A DNA stretch of 64,000 nt from Massariosphaeria phaeospora (Eukaryota > Ascomycota > Dothideomycetes > Pleosporales): positions 1,240,001 through 1,304,000 of the forward strand of contig JAADJZ010000004.1 in the NCBI GenBank assembly GCA_011032825.1. Direction: 5' to 3'. The notes below the pieces were generated by a model that ran no database searches, was not told the DNA's origin, and worked only from the letters and a program-made list of their open reading frames with translations. This document shows, piece after piece, positions 46,188-57,680 of this stretch. The translations under genes and the position numbers were made by a program. Within the stretch, counting starts at the first letter, position 1; every line of letters begins with the position of its first letter.

Positions 46188-48067
46188 CTAACCCACCACT
46201 CTGCCCTCCAGTATAGCCACCTCCAACCCCTTGACTCCCTCTTTCTTCAAACTCTTCCCATCGAGACCGATCCCCCAGCCGCCACCCTCTCCCCACAACA
46301 CCTCCACCCCATCCACACTAACCGGCAACCTAACCTCCACCTCCCCACCCAAATCCCCATACCCCTGAAACACCACACTGACCAACACCCTCCCGCCCCT
46401 CACCCACGCCGCCGCATCCAGCAGCCCCTCACCCCCCACCGTCCGCAACGCCACCCTCCTCGCACCCAGCAGAAACTTTACAACCCTCTCCCCCGCAACC
46501 ACCCTCGCCAAACCCGCCGTCACGCCCTCGATCTCCGCACTCGTCGGATACATCCACGCCACAATACCCAAGCCCCCATGATTCACCCGCAGCACGCCCA
46601 TAACAGCTTCTTCTTGCGCACTCGGCCACCGTCCCCAGAAGCTGCCCGCATCCCAAAACGCCTGCGGCACGCCCCACACGGGCTTGCCGCACAGGTGCGC
46701 GCGGCCCGTCCACTCCTGCAAGCGGTACAGACTGTCGACGCGCTCGACGATGTCGAGGAACGGGTTGTGCACGTATGCGGGATACGCGGCGTCGTGGGCG
46801 TGGCAGTTGTCGCAGCCGCAGTCGCCGTACGTGGCGTTGCAGGCGGTGTGGTAGACGGCGGAGACAGACGTGTTGACGGCGATCGGGTACGTGTCTTCGA
46901 GGAGGATGTCTGCGCCGGACGAGTACTCTGCGAAGTGGAAGTTTGCGCAGTTGAGCACGAGGCTGACGGGGTGGTAGGGGTCGAGCGAGCGGATGTGTGT
47001 ATAGCTGAGGCGCGTGGCGTTGAGCGGGTCCGTCCAGCCGTCGGGCTCGTCGGCCGTGTAGTACAGGAGGAGGCTGGGGTGGGGCTGCAGGGCGGAGAGT
47101 TGGCGCGTTATGGAGGTCGTGTTTTGGTACGTGTGGCGCATGTCGTACATTACGTAGAGTTCTAGGGCGTCGCAGATGGTGAGGAATTGCTCGAGCAGGG
47201 TGTGGTTGAAGGGGTCGCTGCCGCCAGGCGGAACCGGGTGGATCAGATTATAGCCCGACGCTCTGAAAGTCGTGAGGTTTTTGGTTGCGCTGGCATTGTT
47301 GAGCGTGCTGCTGATCCAGTCCCAGGACGTGTAGAAGCTGTACGGAAAGATGGGTTTCCAGTTGTTCTTCGTAAGGCTGGATTTGGCCTCGATGCCGCGG
47401 TAGAGCCTATCGATTCTGGCTACGCTGCCGGTGTCGTTTCGCTCTGGTAGCACTGTGACTGTCGTCGTGGCGGTATACGTCTGGATCGCATCGGGCGAGT
47501 TGCCGATGATCAGAACAGTCCAGGGGTGCGCCAAACTCGGTTTCATGCTGCTCAAGTCGAATTCAATCTCAATACCACTTGCGTTGACTGGAATCCTCGC
47601 CCAGTCCACAAGAACTGCATTAGTCTGCAGATTCCGGACTTGAATGATGAGCTCCGTGAACGGCTTTTTCGTGCTCGGTGAGTCGTCGTCGAAAGTTTGA
47701 TTCTTGTAGCTCAAACCACGAGTGTACGACACGGGCGTGTCCACAATAAAGGAGGCATTGCGCTGCGAACCCAGATATAGATTATAGCGAGGAGCTATGC
47801 GCAGGTCGAGTTTGAGTTCGTTGGTTGCGTTTGGAGCGTTGAGCCAGCCGCCGGGGTCAAATGAAGCGTTCTGGAAGCTATCAGCATATTTTCTACCCAG
47901 TTAAGATGCGATCCATCAGAATCAATCGTAATGCAACGTAGCCATACCGTCTCGCGATAAGCTTTCCCGCACCATACATCCACCCCTGGAGGATTATTGA
48001 AAGGCGGCTCACTCCGTGCACCCTTTCCAAATCCCAACAGGGCCTGTAGAAGAACGGGGACGATCAT
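46188..48067 (-). CDS. Secreted TIM-barrel glycoside-hydrolase-like protein
   Basis: Predicted 600 residues from exons 48067-47948 and 47870-46188, with a 77-nt intron that rebuilds GKAYRETNASFDPGGW. The N-terminus MIVPVLLQALLGFGKGARS is a likely signal peptide. The chain has many NxS/T sites and several Cys (CGCDNCHAHD), as expected outside the cell. The middle looks like a (beta/alpha)8 glycosidase: GYNLIHPVPPGG, LYVMYDMRHTY, LLLYYTADEPDGW (possible acid/base region with adjacent Asp-Glu), DILLEDTYPI, KPVWGVPQAFW. A beta-rich domain follows. It resembles an uncharacterised fungal family annotated as glycoside hydrolase; substrate unknown. The third base of many C-terminal codons is G or C. 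Confidence 0.7.
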
Positions 48068-48714
48068 GGCGAGAGGCGAAAAGGCGAAGAAGAGGAGGAG
48101 TAGAAGGGACTTCGCCGTGTTTTATCTGCCGCGCAAGCTCAGTTGGGCGGGGTCTCTCATGAAGTGCAGTTGGCATGACGAAGGATGAAAGGTACAGGAT
48201 GCAAGGGTAGCCAACCGGGAAGGTAAATTGCAACCTGCATGCAGGGCAGCCAACAGGACCCTCGCTCGTTGTTGCCCAAATAGATTGTCGTGGCCAAGAA
48301 TTGCACAAGAACCGGTGCTATCGAGGATGCGCGCCAGCTTATCGGGTTGGTTCAGACGAATCTGAAGGTATTCCCGATGCGATTACATTGGTACCGATCA
48401 CCGCATTATCCTGGAGCCCGAGGGCTTGTTCTAATCATATTCATTGATATCTGCATCCGGCCCTAGTACCCCCGCAATGGTCTATTTATAAAAATTAATG
48501 GCCGTAGAGGACGGCGCGGATAATATGATGAGAAAGAAGGTATGCACCAGGACCTCATTGGATCTTGTCGTAATCCCAAGCTCAAACTCCAGCTGGCTGT
48601 ACATCATGCTCTTACCGAAACGGAATCTTTGGAACCAAAGAGAGTAAATCCACGCCTCGAAAACAATTATTAGACGTAGCAATATAGCTTGAGAAAGCTA
48701 CACCCAACTGCGAA
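48068..48714. other. Intergenic
   Basis: Promoter side of the glycosidase-like gene and 3' side of the ATPase gene; nothing else recognised. Confidence 0.5.
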
Positions 48715-50941
48715 CTACTGGTAAAGGCTACCCCGGGCACGCTCGGTGAACTGGGTTTCGTTGTGCAAGTGCTGCGTGACCTCGAGCGTGGTGATGATAT
48801 GCTCGTGGCTGAGTTTCTCGTCCTTGCCACTAGCTAGTAATCGAGCAATCTTCAGAATATTCTTGATCTGGCGACCATTCATGTTCATGTGCGTCAAGTT
48901 GTTGAGCTGCGCATCCGTGATTGAATGGTCATGTGGGGATGAATCTAAGAAGTTTTTCCACACAGTTCGCCGCGAGTCGAACGACAGCTCCTGGTAATCC
49001 AAGGAGATGTGAATACGAGACTGGAATGCTGGATCAAAGGTCTGGACGCGGTTGGTGGTAAGAAACATAGTGCCTGGGACAATGTAAGCAAGCGCCAAAG
49101 TAATGGAAGACATGATTAGTACCTTCATAATACTCCAATACCCGGAGGAAGATGGAGACGAGCTTGTTTCTCTCTAGTTCGTGCAAGGATCGCTCCTCAA
49201 GGAACACGTCCGCCTCATCCAGTAGCAGGACACTGTTCCATCGCGTGCACATTTCTAGAATATCTTGGAGCTTCTGTTCGATGCGCCTGGGATCCAGTCC
49301 AAGGTCGCCAGCAGACATCATATACAAAGGCACTTTCATCTCCTCTGCCACTGACTCGGCTGTCAGCGTCTTACCAACACCAGGAGGCCCACAAAGCAGC
49401 ACAATCATGCCTCGACCTTTCCCTTCAATTACGTCGTCGAATGTCTCTCGGTGTTTCCGCTGAGACTGAGTGAAGCCAAGAATTAGCTCTTTCTGGTTCT
49501 TGGGAAGCACCAGTCTATCGAAGGCGTCCGTCTGCCACTCAATTTCTTTGACACAGTTGACATAGAAATTCAGCCACTGCTTGTTTCGCATACTGTATCC
49601 GCGAAGAAGCGGTGTGCAGATCAGTTTCTGTTCGGTCGTGAGTGGCAACTGGTGTGCTGTGTCTTCGTCGGCGAAGTGCCCGTCAATTGGCATTCCACTG
49701 TCGTCGCCCTCCTCATAGTTATCCTCTCCATCCTCATCGTCACCATCGAAATCATCCAGACCACGCACGGGATCTTTTTGGTTGAACGGAGTGACGTAAA
49801 TGGCACTGCTCGGGTTAAAGCGATTCCAGCCGTAGGTATCGATCACAATCCGCCCTTTTACGTTGTATTTGTCTTTTGTTCCAAATTGACCTTGCAGCCA
49901 AGCAATCCCATGGTAGGCCCTGTAATTGGGACCTGCGAGAGACTCGGCCTTGGCACCGCGCTCGATCAGTCGGGTGCGCAGAGCTTGCGCGTCGTGGTGA
50001 TACTCTAGTGGAAATACGCGTAGCTGTGTGATATTGCGTGTTCCAGTGTATAGTGCAATAGACAGGTTCAACTTGTTGCTACCGAACCTTGTGCCATCCC
50101 AGTCGACGTATCTGCAGGTAAGCCAGAAGCAGGGTTGTCCGTTGCCATCTTGCCCGTACTTAGTTTCCACCAAGGTCATAGCGGTCTCCTGTCCATCCTG
50201 TCGGGCGAACACAACCGAGCCAGGCTGGAAAAGTGTCCAAAGGTGTTCGTAGGTCATCACCCGCTTCGATTTCATGTCCTGCGAGTTATCGATAAGGTTC
50301 TTGAACTCCTTGATTAGGATGTCCTGCAGCGTGCCTGCGTGGTCCTTTGTTTTACGATCCTCCTCGGTGGCGTCACCTAGCATGGAAATGGCCTCTTGCA
50401 GTTCGGTCCACCTGTGGATAAGAGGCTCGAACTTGCCTTGAAACTCTAAGCGATTGAGACCGACGGTGACTCCGGGGTAGTTTTTTAGCACACGAGCTAG
50501 AAGATCCTTCAGAAGTGGACTCTGGATGACGATAGAGTGGATGGCCAGCACTTTCCTCGGGTCGTTGTATACTTTGACGTTTCGGACTAGGAGCGCCCAT
50601 TCTGCAGTCTCGCTGTTCTCGGCTGGATCTTTGAGATCTTCGGGGATTGTGTCCTGCCACTGGTACCGGCCCTTCCTGTCTTCCTTGCCCGAGTACAAAT
50701 GCTTCATCCCACTCTTCATTCCAGGCTCGTGTTTCTCAGTCTCCTTATCAATTGCATTAGTATTTCTTCCCATGCGGTTGAATGCACGGCGTACCAGACT
50801 GCTGAGGACAGGAACTGTTTCGTGCTTCGAAGCCGAGCGACGAGCTTTGTTGCTGCCCTGAGGACGTGAACCTCCATCGGTGGCCTGTTCCACGTCGGAA
50901 GACGACTCCGATGAGTCGGAAGTCGAATGGACCGACGACAT
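48715..50941 (-). CDS. AAA+ ATPase with DUF7025-like N-terminal region
   Basis: Predicted 725 residues from exons 50941-49123 and 49073-48715; the 49-nt intron falls inside the AAA module and its removal restores LEYYEGTMFLTTNRV. The Walker A GPPGVGKT starts at residue 518, Walker B is VLLLDEADVFLEE, sensor 1 is TTNR and the arginine-finger region is AFQSRIH. Upstream lies a Ser/Asp-rich leader and a region with LWTLFQPGSVVFA and FPLEYHH that resembles the fungal DUF7025 domain usually found ahead of this AAA type. An acidic loop (DDFDGDDEDGED) separates it from the ATPase. Substrate unknown; these proteins are thought to remodel other proteins. It diverges from the THR1-AIRS gene. Confidence 0.88.
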
Positions 50942-51989
50942 GGTGCTCCAAGGAAACGCTATTGTCTGGTATGAGCTGCTGCTAATAAATAATGAGAGCT
51001 TGCGGTAAGGTGGAAGCGGTGGTAGAAGCGGTGATGCAAGTCGAGCGGGAGGGATCTTTGTGCTTATATGGCAGCTCTAATTGTGCAGGTGAAAGTCAGG
51101 TACGGGGCGGTGAGAGCAGCAAGTAGGCGTGGTTGTCGCTTCAACGCTCTGTTTAGGCAGCGTCGATGCAAGTAAAAGAGAAAAGGGGAGCGTCTGGAAG
51201 GACATAGAATGGCTGCTTTGTAGCAACGGCCGCTCGCTGCCTGGTACTCTCACCGGTACGAGTCGCGAAAGCCACTAGGGTGGCAGCGAAGAGTGCAACT
51301 TTGGCCGGTGCCTAGCCATCGCAACTGGGGCCATGCGTCTCCAGGGCTGCTGAGGGTGCACGTGTCGTCTCAAGTGAGGCCGGCCCACTGTCGCTGCAGT
51401 TGTGAGTGGATGCTGGCGTTGCACAGCGCTGTCTGCCCTGCCACGTTCGATGCCGGCGATACGGTGCTGCAAGGGCGGATGACTCATCGGGAAGTGGTGC
51501 CGTCCCATCCATCATTACCTATTGTTTCCTATCACTCCGTACAAGACAGAGGACCACTGTCTAATTGACCTGTGCTCGAAGCCACGCGAGGCATAGTCCG
51601 GCAGGCAACCGCCAGGCATACATAAGCGCTGGCAAGGCTGTGACCCATAGCGGCGTCAGCAAGCTCAGCACGCAGTCCCGTTCGACGCTGCCAAGGTCGC
51701 AACCACCAAAGGGCAAGGAGAAGTAGGAGAAGCGGACAAGGCAGTTGAGCAATTCGACCTGCGCATGCTTCTCAGATAGCTGACAGGTCGGCGGGAGTGA
51801 TGAGCTCACGCGCTTGCGAGGTGCAACGGGTGACGGGCTACCCCGCGAGATCGGCGCTCGCAACTGCCCCACCGCCGACGCGTGCCTGCCAAAACTTTTC
51901 TCCCGCCCGCACCTCCACCACTGCCCACTGCCACCACCCGCCCGCCTTGGAAGCCACCGTCCTCACCTCGCAGCCTGTAGCCTGCCACC
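50942..51989. promoter_or_regulatory. Divergent promoter region, ATPase and THR1-AIRS genes
   Basis: About 1 kb between two start codons on opposite strands. No gene is supported. The THR1-AIRS start has a strong fungal context (CCACCATGG). Confidence 0.5.
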
Positions 51990-54128
51990 ATGGCGACGGT
52001 AATCACGGTGCCGTGCTCGTCAGCAAACATTGGCCCCGGCTTCGACGTCATCGGCCTCGCCCTCAACGTCTACCTCGAGGTCCAGCTCACCGTCACCAAG
52101 AAGGACTCGTCGGAGCACTCGCTCAATTGCCGCATCACCTACGAGGGCGTCAACGCCGAGTCAGTCCCCCTCGTCGCCCAAGACAACCTCATCACGCGAA
52201 CCGCCGTCTACGTCCTCCGCTGCCACGGCATTCGCGCCTTTCCCGCCGAAACACACGTCCATGTCAAGAACCCCATCCCGCTCGGCAGAGGGCTGGGCTC
52301 GTCGGCTGCCGCAATCGTTGCAGGAGTCAACATCGCGAACGAAGTGGGAAATCTCAAGCTGACCAAGGCGCGCATGCTCGACTACTGCTTGATGGAGGAG
52401 CGCCATCCGGACAACGTCGCCGCGGCACTGTATGGCGGCTTCGTGGGCACATACCTCAACGAGCTGTCGCTGGAGGACACCGAGAGACTGGAAATCCCTC
52501 TGAGTGAGGTGCTTCCTGAGCCGGCAGGTGGCGTTGATACTGGTCTGCGGCCGCCCGAACCGCCGCTCAACATTGGCCATTTCACCACATTCAAATGGTC
52601 ACCAGAGATCAAGTGCATCTGCGTTATACCCCAGTTCGAAGTTTCCACCGCGAAAGCTCGCGAGGTGTTGCCCGAGACCTTCTCTAGGAAAGACGCCATC
52701 TTCAACATGCAGCGCTTAGCAGTCCTGACGACGGCCCTTGGTCAGTCTCCCCCGGATCCCGACATGATATTTACAGCCATGCAGGACAAGCTCCACCAGC
52801 CCTATCGCCGAGGGCTGATCCCCGGTCTCACTGAAATTCTCCAGTCTGTCACGCCGCAATCACATCCTGGACTACTCGGCATCTGTTTGTCGGGCGCGGG
52901 GCCTACGATCCTGGCACTGGCAACACACAACTTCGACTCGATAGCAAACCACCTCCTCGAAGAGTTCAAGAAGAACGGCATAACTTGCGACTGGAAACTG
53001 CTTGAGCCAGCCAAAGAAGGAACAACAGTAACTCGGCCAACAACAGAGTCGGCGTCTCTGCAGACGGGAGAGGCACTGACCTATGCCTCTTCTGGAGTCA
53101 GCATAGACGCAGGAAACGAACTGGTCAAGAAAATCAAATCCCTGACAGCCAGTACACGACGACCAGGAGCAGATGGCAAGATTGGTGGTTTTGGTGGTCT
53201 TCTGGACTTGACAGCGGCTGGCTATTCAGAATCGCCAATCCTTGTAGGTGCGATTGACGGCATCGGTACTAAAGTCAAGATCGCTTTCGAGATGGACAAA
53301 CACGACACTGTCGGCATCGATCTTGTCGCGATGAACGTCAATGACCTTGTCGTGCAAGGCGCCGAGCCGCTCATGTTCCTCGACTACTACGCTTGCAGCA
53401 AATTGAATGTGGAAAACACTGCCAAGTTCATTGAAGGTGTATCCAACGGCTGCATACAAGCCGGTGCATCGCTTGTAGGAGGGGAGACAGCGGAGATGCC
53501 CGGCATCTACAGGGAAGGCGAATACGATGCGGGTGGAGCAGCCATTGGCGCCATCAAGAAGGGAGCCACCATATTACCTGACACCGCGGCAATGGTTGAG
53601 GGGGACGTACTCCTGGGACTTGCATCTAGTGGGGTTCACTCAAACGGCTTCTCACTCGTCCGCAAAATCATCGAGAGGAAGGGACTATCGTTCCACGACA
53701 CGGCGCCATGGAGTGTTAACGAGACGGTTGGTGCCAATCTGCTCACCCCGACCAGGATCTATGTAAAGCCGTTACTAGCTGCAGTGCGGAAAGGCCTGCT
53801 CAAAGGCATGTCGCACATCACTGGAGGCGGTCTGTTGGAGAATATTCCCCGCATGCTTCCCAACACCCTCGCAGCCGATCTCGATGCAAAGGCCTGGCCT
53901 GTCCCGGAAGTGTTCAAGTGGCTCAAGGAAGCTGGCCAGCTCGACGACACCGAATTCTGCAGGACATTCAACACTGGCCTCGGTATGGTACTCGTTGTGA
54001 GTGAGAGCAACGTGCGGTCAGCGACGGAGATCCTGCAAGAATACGGAGAGACAGTGTTCCGAGTGGGCTCCTTGACGAAGAAAACCAACGAAGATTGCGT
54101 CGTGCGCAACATGGAGGTGTGGCGATGA
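51990..54128 (+). CDS. Homoserine kinase fused to AIR synthetase
   Basis: Intronless 712-residue frame joining two complete enzymes. Residues 1 to about 350 are homoserine kinase (ATP + homoserine to O-phosphohomoserine, threonine pathway): SSANIGPGFDVIGLAL, the GHMP ATP loop PLGRGLGSSAA (97-107) and SGAGPTILAL. After a linker of about 12 residues, 362-712 are phosphoribosylformylglycinamidine cyclo-ligase (PurM; FGAM to aminoimidazole ribotide, purine pathway): LTYASSGVSIDAGN, GADGKIGGFGG, IDGIGTKVKIA, VGGETAEMPGIY, LASSGVHSNGFSLVRK and HITGGGLLENIPRM. In yeast the second activity belongs to Ade5,7 (GARS-AIRS) and homoserine kinase to Thr1, so this pairing is unusual. No stop, frameshift or intron sits at the join. 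Whether both halves are active is untested; visible motifs are intact. Confidence 0.93.
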   Translation: MATVITVPCSSANIGPGFDVIGLALNVYLEVQLTVTKKDSSEHSLNCRITYEGVNAESVPLVAQDNLITRTAVYVLRCHGIRAFPAETHVHVKNPIPLGRGLGSSAAAIVAGVNIANEVGNLKLTKARMLDYCLMEERHPDNVAAALYGGFVGTYLNELSLEDTERLEIPLSEVLPEPAGGVDTGLRPPEPPLNIGHFTTFKWSPEIKCICVIPQFEVSTAKAREVLPETFSRKDAIFNMQRLAVLTTALGQSPPDPDMIFTAMQDKLHQPYRRGLIPGLTEILQSVTPQSHPGLLGICLSGAGPTILALATHNFDSIANHLLEEFKKNGITCDWKLLEPAKEGTTVTRPTTESASLQTGEALTYASSGVSIDAGNELVKKIKSLTASTRRPGADGKIGGFGGLLDLTAAGYSESPILVGAIDGIGTKVKIAFEMDKHDTVGIDLVAMNVNDLVVQGAEPLMFLDYYACSKLNVENTAKFIEGVSNGCIQAGASLVGGETAEMPGIYREGEYDAGGAAIGAIKKGATILPDTAAMVEGDVLLGLASSGVHSNGFSLVRKIIERKGLSFHDTAPWSVNETVGANLLTPTRIYVKPLLAAVRKGLLKGMSHITGGGLLENIPRMLPNTLAADLDAKAWPVPEVFKWLKEAGQLDDTEFCRTFNTGLGMVLVVSESNVRSATEILQEYGETVFRVGSLTKKTNEDCVVRNMEVWR

Positions 54129-55659
54129 ACTCGACGACCGGACAGGTCGATATCACGTGATAGGAAACACGCGGGCGCCGGCGGGCCAAGAACCTCTCTC
54201 GGCGTAGTGCGCTTGCACTCAATCTTGTCTGCGAAGCACGACGGGAAAACTGGTATTGAGGGGCGAGGGGGTGGCAGCGTGGGTCGTGGTTGGCATGCGA
54301 AAAGCTCGACTAGAGGCCGCCCACGTCCAGTTGTGGTGGAGCCCCGCGTTCTTGGTGGCTCAAAGGGAGTACAAGATCCTATCATGGCGCATGTAGTGGG
54401 GTCAATGTCTGCAGATACAATGCAGAGGGCGATGCATGGACACACACTAGATGGAGACGGGGTCCGCCGTCGTGCGTTTGTAGTTATTGGACTCGCAATG
54501 TTGAACCGCACGTACTGCTTTATACTATAGAGGAGCAGCGGGGAAGCCATCACGACGCTCCCGCTGCACCATCACCTTGTCAAAGGCACAGCAATCGAAT
54601 ATCGAAACGTCCGGTGAGACATGCATGCATATCAATGATCAAAGCCGCTGCAGTGGGAGCGGCGTGGTCGAGGTTTCGGTACGTTCCCGCTTTGGCTGTG
54701 GGTGCCACGGTGGGGGTGGGTGACAGATGCTAGATATGAGTGATAGATACTAAGATAGTGGGGTTTGATACAGCGTCGACAACGACGACACGGTGCTGTG
54801 GCTGGCGCGAGAGTAGATGTAGATAGGAGTCTCACATGCTGGCTGGTCTGCCGATGGCTTGCTGGCGCTCTTCTGTGGCTGCTGCAGGCGGTAGGTCTGG
54901 CGTGCTCATTACTGTGGAGAAGGACTGGTGGAGACTCGACATGCGTTCACCGCTCGCCGGTTGCCCCCATGGATGGATGGTGCAATTCCCGCCGGCATGT
55001 AGCTGCCACACGATCTTTCGCTGGCATTAATAGGTGTGGACGGGCGAGTAGGTCGTAAGTGATTCATCCGCGCAGGCAATGGCAACCTTCTCACCGGCGG
55101 CCCACGCTTCCAGGAATCGAGTCATCAAGAATAGATTGGGGGTCCGGCCAATCAGCGGCGGCCGTGCAGGAAGGTGTCGAGCATGCAATATGCCGCCGCG
55201 CTCGCCGCCGGGCAGCGGGCGGTTTGTTGGGAGGCGGCTGGCTCATCAGCGTAGGTACTCTAGGCTCGCTGCGTCGAGTAGGTCGTGGTGGTGGTGAGAA
55301 GCGCTCGCAAATGCAAGGCTTATCGGGGCATCGAGCGAGCGTCACAGCTGAGAGTCGCTGGCGGCGGAACGACGTGCCCTATCGGCCTGCGCAGGTCCAC
55401 AAATCGCCGTCTGCGCTCGTCTGGACGCGCAGTATTTGCAGCAGAGACTACGCAAGGTGTGTCGTTGGCGGCCGTGCATTGCGCTGTTAGAGTATAGTCG
55501 CCGGCGCGCGGAGCCCAGCAACGTGGACCGATTTTCCATCGACTTTTGTTTGCACCCGTCAAGCTCTGCGGTCAAGGTCCAGGTCAAGGCTCAGCGCGCG
55601 TCAGCTTTTCTCACTCGGCCGCCCGCCATTGCAGCCTTCTTCTTCCTCTTTTTCTCATC
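54129..55659. other. Intergenic, GC-rich
   Basis: 1.5 kb without a supported gene. Open frames here lack family features. The last few hundred bases would be the APRT promoter. Confidence 0.5.
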
Positions 55660-56415
55660 ATGTCCGGTCTGCCCACCGAGCACAGCACAGCGTCCACAGC
55701 CTCGCCCGCCACGGCCGACCACCCGCCGCCCCAGAAGCCCGATCCCACGCTCGAGAGCAACAATGCCCCCCAAAGAGGACTCTCCGCCTCCCGTACCGCC
55801 GCCGCCGCCGAACTCTCCAGTCTTAAGATAAGGCTGCGAGGCGCCCTCCGCCAGTTCCCCGACTTCCCCTCGCCGGGCATCCTGTTCGAGGACATCCTGC
55901 CCATCTTCGCCAACCCTGCCCTTCACGAGGACCTGCTGCACGCTCTCGAGCTTCACGTCTCGCAAGCCTACGAGAAGCCCGACGTCGTGGTCGGTCTGGA
56001 CGCCCGCGGCTTCTTGTTTGGCCCGAGCCTGGCACTGCGGCTCGACGCGGCGTTCGTGCCCGTACGCAAGAAGGGCAAGTTGCCCGGACCCTGCGAGACG
56101 GCGGGGTTCAAGAAGGAGTATGGCGACGACTTCTTCCAGATGCAGGCCGACGCGGTGAAGCCAGGGCAGAAAGTGCTCGTGGTCGACGACATCATTGCAA
56201 CTGGTACGTTCGCACGCTTCTTGCAGCGCCATGCACCCGCATGTAGACAGCGACTAACTCCAGCAGGCGGCTCTGCAGCAGCAGCCGGTTCGCTCGTGAA
56301 GAAGCTCGGCGGCTCGCTCCTCGGCTACATGTTCATCCTCGAGCTCGACTTCCTCAAGGGCCGCGATAAGCTCGACGCGCCCGTCTACACGCTGCTCTCG
56401 ACCCAGGAGCAGTAG
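55660..56415 (+). CDS. APT1: Adenine phosphoribosyltransferase
   Basis: Predicted 230-residue purine-salvage enzyme (adenine + PRPP to AMP + PPi). Exons 55660-56203 and 56267-56415; the 63-nt intron splits the PRPP-binding loop, which reads VLVVDDIIATGGSAAAAG once joined. The typical N-terminal block is LRQFPDFPSPGILFEDILPI, followed by VVGLDARGFLFGPSLALRL and FVPVRKKGKLPG. A 50-residue Thr/Ser/Pro-rich leader precedes the catalytic domain, longer than in yeast Apt1 and possibly unstructured. ATG 55660 is the first in frame that precedes the leader. It lies 1.5 kb downstream of the AIR-synthetase fusion on the same strand. Symbol given by homology to the yeast gene. Confidence 0.92.
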   Translation: MSGLPTEHSTASTASPATADHPPPQKPDPTLESNNAPQRGLSASRTAAAAELSSLKIRLRGALRQFPDFPSPGILFEDILPIFANPALHEDLLHALELHVSQAYEKPDVVVGLDARGFLFGPSLALRLDAAFVPVRKKGKLPGPCETAGFKKEYGDDFFQMQADAVKPGQKVLVVDDIIATGTFARFLQRHAPACRQRLTPAGGSAAAAGSLVKKLGGSLLGYMFILELDFLKGRDKLDAPVYTLLSTQEQ

Positions 56416-56997
56416 ACGAGCCTCTTCCGGATCCCCCCTGACTCTGATCTTCTTACAAAATTCACACATCACACTGCATGGGCTGGCGCTTTACTTCTTC
56501 GATTTCCCCTAATACCTCGGGCTGCCTGGCGGACATTCAACACTGGGATAATAATATGCTTTACTCTCAGCTCCCTCCTTATTCACTCTATCATCTGGGC
56601 AGTGATGCAACGGGTACATAGACGGCGGTGGACGGCTTTAGGTCTCTTAATATGATTCTTTGCCCTGGCGCGACCCTTTGTCGCAAAATGATTTTTTTTT
56701 CGGCTGCCCCTCATCACGTTGCGCCAGCTGGCGAAGCGACTCGCTCTTGCTCCGTGCTTCGGCCACCCCCACCTGCCTCTTTGGGCCGCACGATAGCTCC
56801 CACCCGCATGTCGGAACTTTCTGTCATCGTTCTCCGAGAATAGCGTCCAATTGCTGGTTTTGGCCCATGTCTCCACTACGGTACCAGCTCCAATGCTCCG
56901 GCCGCTCGCACACTTCACTTCACGCCGGCTTCCTGTCCGCCTCTTCCGACAGCAACCCCAATTTCGACATCCCTTTCTGCTGAGACCAGCCAGCAAC
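56416..56997. other. Intergenic, promoter of RidA gene
   Basis: Includes a run of ten T at about 56693-56702 and pyrimidine-rich sequence toward the RidA start. No gene supported. Confidence 0.5.
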
Positions 56998-57680
56998 ATG
57001 TCAGGCATCAAGAAGGTCTTCACGGCAAATGCCTGCCCGCGTACGCTACCCCCGCCCACTTTTCATGACTGAGCTCTACTAATCGGCTCCAGCTGCTGGC
57101 CCCTATGTACGTCTCTCTACCACGATCCTTCGCGCCTCGCTTTTGCCTCGATTGAGCAATCTCTCGTAGCCGTCGCGGTTCCGCCGCAGGTCGCGCGTGA
57201 AGGGCCCAGGCAGCCGAGGCTCGCCGGGCAAGAGGATGATACAAGAGGACGTGGTGCTGACGCTACGGCCTACTAGACGCAAGCCATCGTAGCCGGCTCC
57301 CAGATCTACGTCTCGGGCCAGATCCCCGCCGACAAAGAGGGCAACCTCGTCGAGGGCAGCATTGCAGACAAGACGAAGGCGTGCGCCGAGAACATCGTGG
57401 CGATCCTCACGGAGGCGGGGACGGACATAACGCGCGTGGTGAAGGTGCCGCATACATATCCTCCTATCTGTCGTATGACAGATGCATGCGTGGGTGCTGA
57501 TGGGAACAGGTCAACGTCTTCCTCGACAACATGGCCAACTTCGCTGAGATGAACGGCGTGTACGAAAAGTACTTTGCACACAAGCCTGCGCGGAGCTGTG
57601 TGGCGGTCAAGCAGCTGCCGAAGGGAGTGCCGGTCGAGATCGAGTGCATTGCATTCACTGGTACGAGTGCGAAGCTATAG
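56998..57680 (+). CDS. RidA/YjgF/Mmf1-family enamine deaminase
   Basis: Predicted 131 residues, the normal family length. Exons 56998-57040, 57093-57106 (14 nt), 57277-57444 and 57510-57680. Joined sequence shows GPYTQAIVAGSQIYVSGQIP, NIVAILTEAGTDITRVVKVNVFLDNM and the signature ARSCVAVKQLPKGVPVEIECIA, including the conserved Arg that binds the substrate carboxylate. RidA proteins hydrolyse reactive 2-aminoacrylate/2-aminocrotonate released by serine/threonine dehydratases. No clear mitochondrial leader is seen, so a cytosolic (Hmf1-like) form is more likely than Mmf1. The second intron, 170 nt, is the longest in the window. Same strand as APRT and the homoserine kinase fusion. Confidence 0.9.

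Noticed and set aside
46158..47165. Plus-strand frame of 335 residues opposite the glycosidase-like gene
   Set aside because: Extreme Pro/His/Thr followed by Val/Gly composition with no motifs; the minus strand has the signal peptide and family-like core.
53759..54553. Minus-strand frame overlapping the end of the THR1-AIRS gene
   Set aside because: Most of it is the reverse complement of conserved AIR synthetase sequence.
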